A stretch of 64,000 nt of DNA from Mangifera indica. Its lineage: Eukaryota > Streptophyta > Magnoliopsida > Sapindales > Anacardiaceae. Positions 50,200-63,282 of the stretch are shown piece after piece (position 1 is the stretch's first letter; each line of letters starts with the position of its first letter). The position numbers and the translations under genes are program-made. The stretch is from positions 6,764,449 to 6,828,448 of the forward strand of contig NC_058149.1 in NCBI RefSeq assembly GCF_011075055.1, read 5' to 3'. Under the pieces are notes generated by a model. It was not told the origin of the DNA. It saw only the letters and a list, made by a program, of their open reading frames with translations, and did no database searches.

Positions 50200-51180
50200 T
50201 TCATTTCGAAGGAAAAGGGATTCAACGTGATCAGAACACAATGAAATATATTAGAGGTTTTAAAAATTGGTTAAAATTTCATCTAGAATAACATTTGAGG
50301 GATTTTATTTAACTGTTAAGTGAAAAGTATGGTATCGATTTGATCTATAACTACATTTTGATATGCATAAAACCAAAAAGTATCAAGCTCAACTCTATTG
50401 TAAAAATAAAAAATGATGAAGATGTGGGGGGCTCTATTGACATGTCACAATACTTCCAAAAATGTATTCCAATTTTGGTTATATGTACAACTATCGAAGG
50501 ACAAAAGAGGAAGAAATAGATGGCAACGATAATGGTGAAGTGAAAAAAGAATCTGATGGGGAATACTTGACTGATTTTCAAAATGATGCATTTTATATTA
50601 TTGCAGAATGGGTTCATGAAAACAAAGAGAAAGTTCCAAATTTGGGTAACTTTGATAGGAATGAGATGATTGATGTTCCTCTTGATGAGTTAAACTTTGG
50701 GAATACATCACTTGTTGACTGTGATATAAATAGTCTCTAGCTTAAAGAACCTCTTCAAGGTGACAGAAATTATTTTGGACCATTTTTTGATAATGACATA
50801 TGACACATTGATCCATTTAAGTGGCTACCCAATTTTTCTCCATAGCCTTCAACAAAATCAAGTAGTGCAAGATCGATATGAGAGAGGAATGTTGTAAAAT
50901 TTAGTAACATTTTTAATGATAAAAAACACTTGTAAGATGTAATGGCTCAATTTGTGTTGGAGAAAAGATTCCAGTACAAAGTGGTCAAGCTCGACATAGT
51001 GAGATGGAAGATTAAGTGCTCTGATAAGAAATGCAAATGGTTTCTATCAAGAAGAAGAGTAAAACCTAGTCAAGTATTTCAAATCCATAAAATGAATTCC
51101 ACACACACATATTCAATAAATTAGATAAAGCGACATCATAGACAAGCTAGGGCTTAAGCTTTAGGTCAATTAATGAAGTC
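50200..51180 (+). pseudogene. MULE D transposase N-terminal remnant with MuDR DNA-binding domain
   Basis: The N-terminal region at 50200-50510 (NTMKYIRGFKNWLKFHLE, then SIDMSQYFQKCIPILVICT) is homologous to MULE C. An acidic stretch follows (50462-50740 frame). The open frame at 50942-51124 is a well-preserved MuDR-type DNA-binding block: MAQFVLEKRFQYKVVKLD, WKIKCSDKKCKWFLSRRR, then HKMNSTHTYS. The sequence breaks off near 51250, before the catalytic core. Confidence 0.8.
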
Positions 51181-51289
51181 AAAATTCGTGTTGATTGATT
51201 GTATTTATTGACCTAAAGAGATCATTATCGATATCGTCAATAAGTATAAAATTAATATATCATATTCACAGGATTCATTAACAAAAAAT

Positions 51290-51430
51290 TGGGTATAACA
51301 GTTATTGAAGGGCTTACCATAAGAGTTATTTATGTTTTTTGCTATACTAACAAAGTCACCTCTACCCGAAAGTGTCATATCTCATCTAGGATTCTCAATT
51401 CACCACTGGGGTTTTCATGTTTTCTTTTTT
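51290..51430 (-). pseudogene. Trace of a DUF1985/Ulp1-type gene in MULE D
   Basis: The minus strand reads GELRILDEI, a stop, then HFRVEVTLLV. This aligns with GKLRIPDES-IHFRAEIICRA of the MULE C remnant at 25852-26124. Nothing else of the gene survives. Confidence 0.5.
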
Positions 51431-51599
51431 GGGAAACTTGTTGTAAAAAAAAAAAAATTATTATCATGACAAATTTGATAAGAATTTTAGAAAAATAACA
51501 CATAAAATATAAAATTAATATGAAAAGCATATCTAATATATCTATCATATGCATTAAAAAAATTAGAGGAATACTGAATATTTAAAAAATTTATTTGAA

Positions 51600-52170
51600 A
51601 ATGATAAAAATTGACTTGAAATTCGAAAACAATACATCGAAATATCTTAGAATGATAAAAATTGAAAAACTGACCTGAAATTTGATAATTACATGTCTAA
51701 ATATCTTAGTATGATAACAATAAAAAAATAGACCTAAAATTGGAACAATATAAGTCAAAAAACCCTAAAATAAAAAAAATAAAAAAACAAACCTAAAATT
51801 CAAGAACTATATATTAAAAAACCCTATAATGATAAAAATTGAAAAATCAACCTCAAATTTGAAAACTATACATAAAAATATCTTAGAATGACAAAAATAA
51901 AAAAATCGATTAGAAATTCAAAAATGTAAAAATACCCTAGAATACTAAAATAGAATAACCAATTTAAAATTCGAAAACTATATGTCGAAAATCCTAGAAT
52001 AAGAAAAATTAAAAATCGATCTAAAATTCAAAAATTACACATCGAAAAACCATAAAATGATAAAAATTAAAAAAACTCACATGAAATTCGAAAACCACAT
52101 GTCGAAATACCCTGGTATAAGAAAAAATAGACATAAAATTCGAAAACTACGTTTGATAATCCCTTAAAGA
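51600..52170. repeat. About 60-bp tandem array in the right arm of MULE D
   Basis: A-rich units with an AAATTCGAAAAC core, a TACAT(C/G)TC block and CCCTA(A/G)AATGA repeat about every 60 bp, for about nine units. They are monomers of the 118-bp dimer unit seen in MULE C. Confidence 0.7.
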
Positions 52171-53760
52171 GAAAAAAAAAAATTTCTCTCCCACAGATCC
52201 AAAATGTTTGAAAAACCAAAATTCTCCTCTCCCGTAGGGTTGCACTATTTAAAAAAATCAAAATTTTTTCCCTCCCCTGAGGTTCCTCCATGGGATACTG
52301 TTCACAAAAGCACAATTTCCCCTCCTCTAAGGTTCCCTCGTGTACCTTCGATGTGATTACTGTTTAAAAAATCGCATTTTTCCCCTTTTGTCGTGATGTC
52401 CATTCAACTCAAAAGATATTTATCAAGCCCGGGATTCCTCAAGTTGAAAATGTTTCCCCCAAGGTGATACATCAGTATGAAAAATCTATATTTTTCGACT
52501 ACCATTTCAATAATAAATGATTCTACACATACTAAAACACAATAAATATAAACTAATTCATCCAAAACAAGCAAAAATCAAACCACAAAATTAGTTGTTC
52601 AAATCGGAAAACCATAAACTAGAAATGCCCAAAATCTTCATCTAATCAATAAAATTTAAACATCAAAATGATTCAAATAAGATAAGAGACGATTTACTCA
52701 TCTTTTTTGTCATTTTCATCATCAAAAAAGGTAAAAAATGCAGTCCAAAAAGCTGAAAATCTTGTTGTCGTCGTTACTCTATGGAAGCCTCGAGAATTCT
52801 CTAATTTTGGGAATAGTGAATCAGGGAAAATATGGGTGGGGATATGAATTTTTTTTGTTTATATATGATGACATTTTGGTCATTTCATGTAAATGAGACA
52901 TTTTTGTTTAAGTCAAAAAAAAATTGGACAATTTTGTTTAAACCCCTAATGTTTAGGGCAATTATTTAATAACCTGATTGAAAAATTGGGTTAATGTTAT
53001 TTCGTATCTATCACAAGATTTTAGTGATACATAAATTAAATTCCATCAAGTTTTAATATCAATTTTTAATTTTTCCTTTTTAATCACATTTATTTGTACA
53101 TGTTATGACATGCTTTTAGACATGTAGAAGATAATGAAATATAAGTAATAACATGCATAATTGTTTCTGTTTTATTTTTTGCAAAACTTATTCTTTCTTG
53201 TGCTATTAAATTCACTATATAACAATAGCATCTAATAGGAAATAATTTTCCATCAAACAGTAAACTTAATTGTTTCATCATTATTTCAACAATTTCATCA
53301 TTAGATTTTGCATTATCAAATGTTTAAAAAAAAAAAGATTTATTTATTTTTTATTCATTCAAGGTATTAGTTAATGTATGAAGATATTCTAACACTTTAA
53401 ATGTACTATTTTTTTTTTTTTTTTGCTTATTGCCATTTAGAATTTAAAAATAAATAGTTGCACAAATATACAATAACTCTTGAATACTTACATTACTTAC
53501 TGATGTATATGAAATTCGACATTTCTCCCATGACTAAACTAGATAAATTATTTGAAGAAGATTTACAAACTAATCTTGGTCTTGTGAAGACAAATTATTT
53601 TTGCCCTTTCTAATGCTGTGGTATTATTCTACAATGTCTAGTAGTATGCCAACAGAGATGTCCATTGCCCCTAACCTCACACATGTTAAGCATGAACCAC
53701 AATACTTGTACACTACCAATCAAACCAATTTATCACTTATATTTTCCCCCAAACTTGGCA

Positions 53761-55865
53761 TATAGTAAGATTAAGATTGAGATTGAGAGAGTCAAAGAGA
53801 GTGGTGAGAGAATTGTTGTGTGAAATTACTAATTTAGGGAGAAAGGGGTATTTATAGTAAATAAAAAAAAAGTTATGCAGTCGTTGGGTCTAAGAAGGGG
53901 AGCCATTTGACAACTCCGTGTACCCAATAATTAAATAGAAAAAATTAATTTTTTTTGCCCGACTAAACCTTAAGGCCAGAGTCTATACGTTATGCAGCTA
54001 TGAATTAATAAAAAAAAGTTATGCAGTCGTTGGGCACTAACTACAGAGTCCAGAGTCTAGCACAACCTATAATTTTGCAAGTTGTACCTCGCAATTGTGC
54101 CAAAATTGAGGGGGAATGAATCGTGCCATAAGTAAACCGTATCACAAGATGACCCTACCCGATGTCTATACGGACCAACTGCCAAGATAGGTATCAAGAA
54201 AAATAAAATTTGAATTGTGAGCTATTTTATGGTTAATCAACATTCATATTCTAAAAGGTAGCCTATCCAACACACACCATGTCTTGGCGATATCGACGAC
54301 ACAAAAATGAATATCCGAAAGAGTCCACCATGACTAATCAAATACTGACCCACCTTGAAATCCATTATCTTATCTTTTCCTTGGCTCATCCAAACAAGAA
54401 GAAAAGAGTATCTTGCTCTTAAGGAATAGTTTGAATAACAAAATAATAAAATTTCAAATATAAAAGTAAAAGTTTCAATCTTTTGATAATATTTCACAAT
54501 TAAACTCTTGATTTATTTAATACAATAATTATAAGACTACTCACTAAACTCGAGATTTCACATATTTAACGTGATTGATTTAATCTCAAAATGACGGTCT
54601 AATTGAATAATATGAAATAATCATGCCTTTAATGTATGCTGAGAAATGACACCTCAACAAAACACTTCTATTCTCCCCCACCTCAACAACATTCACAAAC
54701 CAAAGAACTGTAAAATCCATGAGTCAATCTTCAAACCCTTACATTAAAAAAAAAAACACACTTAACCACACACGCATTCAAAGCAACATTTGGGAATGAA
54801 TTGGTAGATAGTATCAAAACTAAAACTTTCTCTCCCATTTTGTAGACTTAAATACAACGTATGCAAAGGATTTTTTGTTTTTTGTTTTTTTTTTTGGGTA
54901 AATAATGTAGGCAAAGGAATGAACATTGAATGGTGAAGAAATGTGTTAAACAAAGTAAAAATTGAAGAAATGCAACAAAGAAAATACTAAGCGGTTAAAA
55001 ATTCTCCATCTCCAAATATCCGAACCTCAAATTACTACGATTCTAACCAAAAAATAAATCAAAGATTACGAGGGTGATAATCACGTATATCACATAAAAT
55101 GTGGAGAATGATTGAAATTAGAGTTTATATGTAGAGATTATACAAGTATAAAAGAAACTGATTAATTATTTTTTTTATACCCCCATTTTATATTATCTTA
55201 TTAATATCATTACAAACAACAATATCACATTTGAAAGTCAATAAAATCATGATTCATCAAATAAAGTATTAATGTTACATATGGTAACAAATCATCTCAA
55301 ATTCACAACTTCAGATAAATTTCAGAATAAGTAATATCTACTCGAGAAAAATATGTTCTTCACTAGCTCAATGGATTTTTTTGGTATGTCCCTATATATG
55401 GCTTTTAATCTGTTAGAAAGACATTATTGTACAGAAACACAACATTCATCCACAAAATCCTATAACTAATACAAACTTTATATACAATTTATACACACAC
55501 ACACACAAAAATACAATAAATTTTAAAAAGGCATAAAAGGCTAATATTATATCATGTTTAACAAAATTTATATTTACTAAATTCTAGAATCTATAATATG
55601 TGTTCAAAGGTAAGAAGGCATTTTAATAGTATGAATGGGTTAATCATCTAGGGGCATGGACAGGCACTATCACTTAGGGAATTGAAAATAAGGTGCACAG
55701 TTTCAATGGCTAATCATCTAAATGACGAAAAAGTAGTGAAATGCAGCAAATAATTACAAGAAACAAGGGATGTTTCCATGCACTTATCTCAAACTCAATC
55801 TTTACATATTTACATGAATTTGAAATGGGATTTGCCCTGCTCCACTCCTTATTAGGGTTTTTGGC
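53761..55865. other. hAT 5' flank and intergenic DNA
   Basis: A direct repeat of AAGTTATGCAGTCGTTGGG occurs at about 53870 and 54017, within what is probably the leader of the hAT element. The remainder to the ISA3 stop codon has no recognisable gene. A short CA run (ACACACAC) is at about 55494. The ISA3 3' UTR must lie at about 55600-55865. Confidence 0.45.
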
Positions 55866-58800
55866 TTAAGGATTTTCATGTGGTGATAATAATAAAATGA
55901 TAGAAGAATAACTAAGCATAGGATAAAGATTGGAATCAAGGAAGTGAGAATACTGTTTTATTGCTGTTTCCCTTTCTGGAAGATCACTAGAGAGGAAGTC
56001 AAATGGTGCAGACTTGCTGGTGTCTACCAACGGCTCCCACCTATATCCAGGCCGCTCAGGCAGTGCAACAGTTACAGCCAAGTGACTGGTGTTGAAGGCA
56101 ACATAGATTTCTCCCTTAACAGAGTCAATCTGGTTTCAAATTTAAACCAGTAAGGACCAATCAAATCAATGGAAGTGAAACAAACGAAGCAAGAGTCAAT
56201 GACACTCCGGACGTTTGGATTACAAGTCAATGAAATAACTGAGAATTGCAAGGCAAAATAATAGCTTATTACTCCTATATTAACTGTATTTGCTTATATC
56301 AGCTATGTAAAAAGACAAGTCTTCCTATCCATGAGTAACCTATATTTTCTGCAGTAAAAAAGTTCCAAAGATGAAACATTTGAAGGTTTAGAAACATGCT
56401 AACATAATGTGAAAGTTTGAAGCAAGCAAATGTGGGATAAAAAAAGAATTGATAGGCAACCCATCAAACGATCAGACTGATATGTTTTAATTACAAACAT
56501 CATTTTCTGCACCATTGTAAATCATTAAATGGTTTATAAATATCATTATTTTTTACATAAAAAGTGTAATGCAAGCCGAAATTTAATTATAAGAAGTGTA
56601 TTGTTCTGACAAAATTAATTTTAGGACATCCTGAATATGGATGATTATGATGATACTTAAGCATGGTCTTGACAATTTATATCAGAATGTCTAACTGGAG
56701 AACTACAATATATTTATACACACAAATGAGAGACTTAAAACAAAAGCACCCCAAAGAACACAATAAATTCGATGCAAAGGACAAACATTAACCATAATAT
56801 CAACTTCTTCCTCTCTAATCTCAAACGTTAAACATTCATAGTCAAAAAACCCAAGGTAGTTTACTGCAGAGTTATATGGTTGAAAATTTTGGGAATAATG
56901 CCATTGAATTTCATTATGATGAAAAGATAGATCATTATATCCTTTCCTGTCAAATAGTTGATTTCCAACATTCAAGGTCCAATAAAAAATACTTCAATAA
57001 TGGCACACCTTGCCTTTAAATTAAAAATACTTGAGATTGAAATTTTTCTCTCTACACCCTAAACAAACATTTAGGTTGCGTGTCATTCAGGTAATATTTT
57101 AATATTAAAAAAGAAAGATTTTCACAAAGTAGATTACTTGAAAGATTATTAAAAATAAATTTATTACTATGTGTAGTAAAATTTGTGCATATAAATAATT
57201 ATTATACTTCATTGGAAGTAATAAAAAAAATACTAACATAGTATTTTACTTAAATAAGCTTAAAAGATTACTCTATTAACTTAGCATTGTATTTAGTTAA
57301 ACTAACATGCCTTACGTGAAAATATTTGATTTGTGTAATTTTTAAAATATTCTCCATGTTAATAATATATTAGAATTTTTTTCATGTTGTCAAATCATGA
57401 AATAAATAAATAAAATTATTTTTTAGTTGTCATCTTTTTGTCAATATATTTTTTAAAAAAATATTTTTTATATTACTTATTATTTTGATTGAAAATTAAA
57501 GTTATTTTTATCCTAAAAGTTTGATAAGTAAGAATACAATAGTAACAAAATTAAAATTAACTTAGTAATCAGATTATCTCTTTTATTACTTGTCATATTA
57601 CTATTGGTAATAGAAGATTATTGAAATTTTTTATTATTTTATAAAACAAACAAGGTAATGATAATAATAAAAGATAGATTATCAGAGTAATAAAAAATTA
57701 CCCAAAACAAAAACCCCTTTAGTGTGATTGTGTTTCCTACTTTAATTGTTAACTATAACAATCTCTTCACTCAAATTTCCCAAAAAGTAACATTCACAAG
57801 ATTAGTAAGCATCTTGTGTTAAAGTAGAAAAAAATGGAGTTTTCTTTCCATTTATATATTCCCTCTTCACAAGGGCATGCATGTAAAATATGTTTTAAAC
57901 AAATGAGGTAACCTGAGAATTCCATACCCACACATACAATGTTACATATCTGCTTTGAATGATTCAGAGCATATTATTGCAGGAAAATGGAGTATCCTAC
58001 CAATTTATCCACATTAACTTGCTTTTAAAACTACAAAGGCAATCCTAAGAAGCCTTGATATAGTCATGAAAGATAAAATAAATATATATCTCAGTAAAGA
58101 ACTAATCCACTTATGAACATAAGCATTTAAGTATTTAAATGAGGTTGAATATACAGTAAAAAAGTTACCAATGTGAAAGCCACAAAACGGCTTGCGTCTG
58201 ACCAATCTGGCATCCCAGGAGCATAGCCATGCCACTGAAGCCTCTCCGCTGTTGGGAAGTCATCTAAACCAAGTGACTCACATTCACTGAAAGATCAAAC
58301 ATAAAAATGACCAGAGATGAAACAAAATATACATATTACACACAAGAAAAATAACCATAATGAAGATGTTAGCACTTACTGGCGGAACTTGGTCATAAGT
58401 TGGCAAAATCTGAAGAAGTCTGATGATAAGCCTTCCTTTTTATCCCAACGAAAATAGTTTATCTGCACCATGACTGACAATTAGTCACCACAATCAACAA
58501 CTGGGATCAATAGAAGTGCCAGACATCAGCAGGGTGTAGAAGATCACATAGTTATCATGGCAATATGTATTGTTATTTCCTCCTTTTGCGTGTCCATATT
58601 CATCGCCCATATAAATCATTGGCACACCCTGGTAAGATATATATCACTCTGTAGTCAGATGATGCAAAAAAGAAGAAAAATGAAACAAAATGCTGGTAAG
58701 ATATATAAGGTGACACTGCTAACATCCCATGGTTAAAATATTGAGCATTAAATAGATAAAACTTTTCTAGACACTTGGAACTAAAATATTTGATATAGGT

Positions 58801-60857
58801 GGGTGTTTGTTAATACATTTGCAATAATTATATAGGTCGTTGTTAGATAATTGTTATATGATATATGTATGCTATATGGTGTTTTGTTAAACAATAAAAC
58901 TATGTATACCCATTTTAAATACACAAATATGTACATACTTATATATATCATCACATGATTTGGTGATTTTAAATTAAAGATAGAGTAACATTCAATCATA
59001 TGATAACACATATAAGTGTATACACAATTGTATATCCAAAATAGGAACACATAGTATTGCCCTTCATTAAAAGCCATTATTTCATCTTAGATAAGAACAA
59101 AAACTACTAAGTTAATCTAGCAAAGAATAATATCACATAATATTTCACACAAAATCAAGATAAGTAAAACTATAAATGAACTGAAGATCAAAAACATTTA
59201 ATATCATCAATGACTTTTGTTTTCATTTTTTATAGCAGAAGACAATAATAATTAAAATGTAAATTAAAAAATGGCCAAATTTGAAATCTAACATAGAGTT
59301 GATTATAACATTAAGTCCAAAACCGTAATAACCAAAAAAGAAAAGATCAGGTAATGTGATAGGAACCTACTTAGATTTTATTAATGTTGAAACAAAATAG
59401 TGTTGGCAACAAAAGGTTCTAACTCCTCCCAAAGACAATTAGAGGTGTTTTCCCCCTCCCAATCAGCCCTAAGGGGCTGCCCATAACCTAAGTTGTAAAC
59501 CATATTTTTCTCCTCCCCTATTCTTTTTATTCTTTCATATCCTAAAATCTTATCCTAATTTAAATTTATTAAATTCCTTATATCTCTCAAGCTAATTCAA
59601 TCATAATATTATGATAATCTTTATTTTAATTTCAATTTAATTATTTTCTAATCCTATCATAATTTTATTATAATTATTTCATAATCCTATCATTATCCGC
59701 CCCTTTGGGAACCACCTTATCCTCAAGGTGGGTAAGTTGGAAAGTAATTTTTTTCTTCCCCTTCATTTTTTCCCTTTCCCTTTCCTTTATACTTCTATGC
59801 TTCCTCTTATAACAATTTGTCTTCTTAGCACCATATCTTGCCAATTTGCCTTCTCCCTTGCCAAGGATCTCACCACTTTGATACCATTGAATAGGAGACT
59901 ACTTAGATTTTATTAATATTGAAAAAAAATAATGTTGGTAACAAGAAGTGTCAACTCTTCCCAAAGACAATTAAAGGTGTCTTCCCCCTCCCAGTAGGCC
60001 TAAAGGGCTGCCCACAGCCTAAGCTACCCAAAAACCATATTTTCCTCCTCCACTATTCCTTTTTATTGTTCCCCCTTTATCCTCTCATATTCTAAAATCT
60101 TATCCTAATTTAAATTTATTAAATTCCTTAAATCTCTCAAGCTAATTCAGTCATAATATTATCATAATCTTTATTTTGATTTCAATTCCATTATTTTTTA
60201 ATCCTCTCATAATGATACTCTTTTTTCATTTCATAAAATTAGACAATAACACAATTATTGTCTTTCATTCAAGCTACTTCTATAATACACCAAAAGATAA
60301 CATATTAAGCAAAAGAGACATCAAATTTGCTAATTTTATAGATTTAACAATATAAGTAAAAAATTCAGTAAGCATAAAAATAATATATCTCCATATGTAT
60401 GAATAACTCAAGTTTCACATTGGTCTAGGCTGGTGTATCCAACCTATGCCCAACCACAGTTGACATTCCCTACCCCTAACTTCCTTAAGTCAGGTTTGGT
60501 TTGAGGTAAATTGTCCAAGTTGCTCCCTAATTCATCAAGTGGAAATAAACTTCTATAGCAAATTTTGTTTTACTTAACATATTCATAAAATAATTTCAAT
60601 CTTAGTGTGTACAAGAGCACAACACATTACCAAATCACAAAAGAATACATATCTTGAATATTTACCGCAAACCACTTGCTATTTATGCTGCTTGGTGCTC
60701 AGGCTTAACAATTGCTGGTTATGCCAAAAGTCATATGGTCCAAAGATAATGCAAAAACTATGCCAAATCTTACTTGGGAAACCATGAGGCAGAGGAAGAA
60801 ATTCCGCATTTGTCGTTTTCTCAGTTTCTTCACCGCAATGTCTGCAAACTCTCCCTC
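55866..60857 (-). CDS. ISA3: Isoamylase 3, chloroplastic: last five exons (partial gene)
   Basis: ISA3 is a GH13 starch-debranching enzyme. It hydrolyses alpha-1,6 branch points of glucans in the chloroplast during starch degradation, preferring short branches. Exons on the minus strand are 60857-60774, 58628-58548, 58462-58380, 58286-58169 and 56129-55866, all GT-AG with consistent phases, giving 209 codons and a stop at 55866. Recognisable blocks are [38 protein letters not shown] with [53 protein letters not shown]; and [16 protein letters not shown], then [17 protein letters not shown]. These match the C-terminal quarter of plant ISA3 (about 760-780 aa). The catalytic Asp/Glu/Asp exons and transit peptide are upstream, beyond base 64000. 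Introns are 85, 93, 2039 and 2145 nt, and the next one upstream exceeds 3.1 kb and is filled with retroelement debris. No damage is seen in the exons. Confidence 0.95.
59357..60209 (-). mobile_element. TRIM-like miniature LTR retroelement in an ISA3 intron (complete, 853 bp)
   Basis: Two direct repeats, 59357-59693 and 59888-60209, both begin TG and end CA. They are flanked by a perfect 5-bp duplication TAATG (59352-59356 and 60210-60214). On the minus strand a primer-binding site TGGTATCAAAGTGG (59886-59873) lies one base inside the 5' LTR. A purine-rich AAAGGGGCGG tract (about 59707-59698) abuts the 3' LTR. The internal region is under 200 bp and codes for nothing. This is the definition of a terminal-repeat retrotransposon in miniature, movable only by enzymes from other elements. 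It lies in the intron between exons 60857-60774 and 58628-58548, in the same direction as ISA3. Confidence 0.9.
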
Positions 60858-61352
60858 CTATATATATTTTGGCATAACAGTATGAATACTTGTTTCTAAA
60901 AAATAACTGACAGTCCACATTATCACTTAAAATGGTAAAATATTCAGGTACATCAGTAGTTATTTCTATTATGTTTAAAAAGGTTTAGAAGAAATCCAAA
61001 ATTGGATATGAAAACATGCAATGTCAAAAATTGCATACCCAAAATCCACAAAAACAAATAAATGCACATCTATTCAAGTTTCAAATAAAATAGTCATTAA
61101 ACTAGTGCAACGTTTATTTAGTGGTAAGCTTAGTGATTTGTCACTATAGGAAACCAGGAAAAGATCCTTAAACTCTAAAATTAATATTCCAATTTAGTTA
61201 TTGCATATTCCTTTTTTTTTTTTCCCTAGATTAGGCTGAATTAGTTCTAATTGCTTTCCAAGTTTGTTGCTGTAAACTAAATATAAATTCACCTATTCAC
61301 TATTGAATAAAATGAAATAAGAATTCATCAATCTCTTTCAGTTCTTAATTCA

Positions 61353-62960
61353 TGGTATCAGAGCACAGACTCTAAAAACTTTTTTTACACTTTCAGAGGA
61401 AAAAAGGGTGTACTCTGCTAAAGCATTGCTAGAACCATACTGGAAAGCATTATAGACCTTAGATGCCACCAGAGTTCTTAGACATCACAAAAGTCACCAC
61501 AAGTCTACACTAACTACCGAAAAAGCAAAGACACCATCAAAACCTCCAATCTCGTTGCAAAAGGTTAGAAGTTGCCAATCTACTGTCAGAAGCTGTTGAA
61601 AGCTACCAATCTACTATTATAAGTCATTGAAAGTTGAAAATCTGCAATCTGAAGTTTTAGATCTCATCAGATCAACCAAAAAATCTTCTAGGAAATCAGC
61701 CAGTTATTTCATCAGATGTCTTCACCTGTTCTCTCTCTCCAATTTATTTGAGCAGTTCCTTCTTCCTCCAATACTACCAGTTTCTAAAGCTCAACAACTA
61801 GTTCCTTTGCCACCATTCCCGATTCCTTTGTTATTCGACCCGTTGTTGCCTCTGTTGTTGATACTCTTATTCCTACTCAAAATCTTCAACTTTCAACCTC
61901 ACGAGTTGAACTACTACAAGCTATTCTGAGTCAAATTAAGCTACCAACAACATCCAATCCTCCTACTTCTACAGAATCAGTTGCTCATAGAGGTATTCTT
62001 AATTCCACCCTCGTGTCTCACACATTGACACAAGAAGTATGGATTGTTGATACTGGTGTCTCAAATCATTTGACTAATTTTGTTTATACGTTCACTTTTC
62101 TCCTTGTACTGCTGATTTTAAAGTATAATAAAAATGGAACCATTTGCTATGCAGTTGGTTGTGGGACTATCAAAGTGTCTAATTTGGAGTTGGACTCAAC
62201 TCTTTATGCTACCAATTTCTTTCGTAATTCACTATCTATCAGTACATTGTCTACAGACTTTAATTATGTAGTAACATTTTTCATTCTCATTATGAATTTC
62301 AAAACCAGTCCTTGGGGATGATGATTGGCAGTGCTAAGGAATGCAATGAACTATATTATTTCAACGGTGTTACATCTCCTTTAGGTTAAGAAAATTTCCA
62401 ACTTTTTTCTATTCTATTATATCTAATAATTAGGTATTTCTTTAACATCAATAACTTGGACACCCTTGTTTTAGTAGTTTAGAAACATTTGCATCGAAAT
62501 TTCTTCATTAATAATGACATAAAAGTTTTTCAATTTGAAGATTGTATTCATGCTAAACAGTCTAGACATTCTTACCCTTTGCACTCATATCAATCAGCAA
62601 AACCATTTCATCTCATTCATAGTGACATTTGGGGACTTATTCATTACATTTATAAATGATCACAGACTAGTTTATTAGATATTTATACCTTTGAAAGAAA
62701 AATTTCAAAAAAATTATATCTTTCATTAATTTTACAAATTTATACATGTTTTAAAAATCTATTCAAATTCTTCACAGTAGTAATGGACACGAATATATTT
62801 CAAATGACTTTCAAAAACATGTCTCCAATCATGGCATATTTCATCAGATATTTCGTGCATACACAACTCAACATAATGGTTTAGTTGGAAAAAAGAATAG
62901 CCATCTACTAGAGATTGCTAGGTCACTAATGTTTGCTTCCAATGTGATGCAGGACAAGCA
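61353..62960 (+). mobile_element. Truncated copia element in ISA3 intron
   Basis: TGGTATCAGAGC at 61353-61364 is a standard copia primer-binding site, so the 5' LTR ends at about 61350. Downstream on the plus strand, the frame 62013-62321 has EVWIVDTGVSNHLTNF, the protease-type active-site DTG motif of copia, and an LYATNFFRNSLSIST-like block. The start of integrase is visible at about 62620 (HSDIWGLIHYI). The integrase core is at about 62780-62940 (SNDFQKHVSNHGIFHQI, then HNGLV and SHLLEIARSLMFASNV). Stops and frameshifts are frequent. Copia similarity ends abruptly near 62950. Confidence 0.8.
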
Positions 62961-63282
62961 TCGAACGGGTCGTGATACCTTTTACATAAAAAATAGGATG
63001 TTGATCTCATTCAACACAGGACCAAAAACAAGAATACAAAAGCAATAATTCAAGGAGATAAAAAAATATTGTTATAGTTGAATGACTACCAATGAATGAA
63101 GTTTACAAAAAGTTTGTGTCATAATTAACCTAATTATAATAGAAAACTCTAACTTAACAAGGACTAGGAAGAAAACTTGCAAAGTCTTGTTACCTCTTTT
63201 TGTCTCCACGAATGCAACAAATTAGGAAGCAACCCCTTTTTATCTAATCTAACCATATAAACCTTCTCATCCCTTTTCCATG

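Larger units (their letters stand above)
49229..52976 (+). mobile_element. Mutator-like element D, 3.7 kb, inserted in the hAT remnant
   Basis: A perfect 9-bp direct repeat ATTGAAAAA flanks it (49220-49228 and 52977-52985). The left end GGAAAATTAAATTAAATGCC faces the reverse of the right end, CAGGTTATTAAATAATTGCC. Its left 350 bp closely parallel MULE C (ACCCTTCACCAC, TATATAAAC, TCACTCT, TTCATT, GGAAGAAAG). It then has a similar repeat arm, transposase start, DUF1985 trace, A-rich repeat array and right arm in the same order. It has lost the transposase core. Confidence 0.82.
48560..53760 (-). pseudogene. hAT transposase remnant, split by MULE D
   Basis: The N-terminal part lies at 53760-52977 on the minus strand. 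A BED-finger-like region at about 53700-53590 (YKYCG, then a broken NG-H-CWH motif) is followed by an open stretch at 53281-53090 (LLFDGKLFPIRCYCYIVNLI), which matches the hAT core block. The C-terminal part lies at 49219-48560 and contains NENFDILAWWKAHKK, the start of the hAT dimerisation region, but lacks the rest of it. The two parts are separated by MULE D (49229-52976), and the 9-bp duplication ATTGAAAAA marks the break. Stops and missing segments show that the gene was already decayed or has decayed since. No hAT terminal repeats were identified. Confidence 0.75.

Noticed and set aside
50351..50617. 88-codon antisense frame in MULE D
   Set aside because: It is a shadow of the transposase remnant on the plus strand.
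56703..56975. 90-codon minus-strand frame in the last ISA3 intron
   Set aside because: It shows no match to ISA3 or any family I recognise. The flanking ISA3 exons join in phase without it.
60679..60918. 79-codon minus frame overlapping an ISA3 exon
   Set aside because: It is the wrong frame. The real exon (60857-60774) uses another frame and encodes [18 protein letters not shown].
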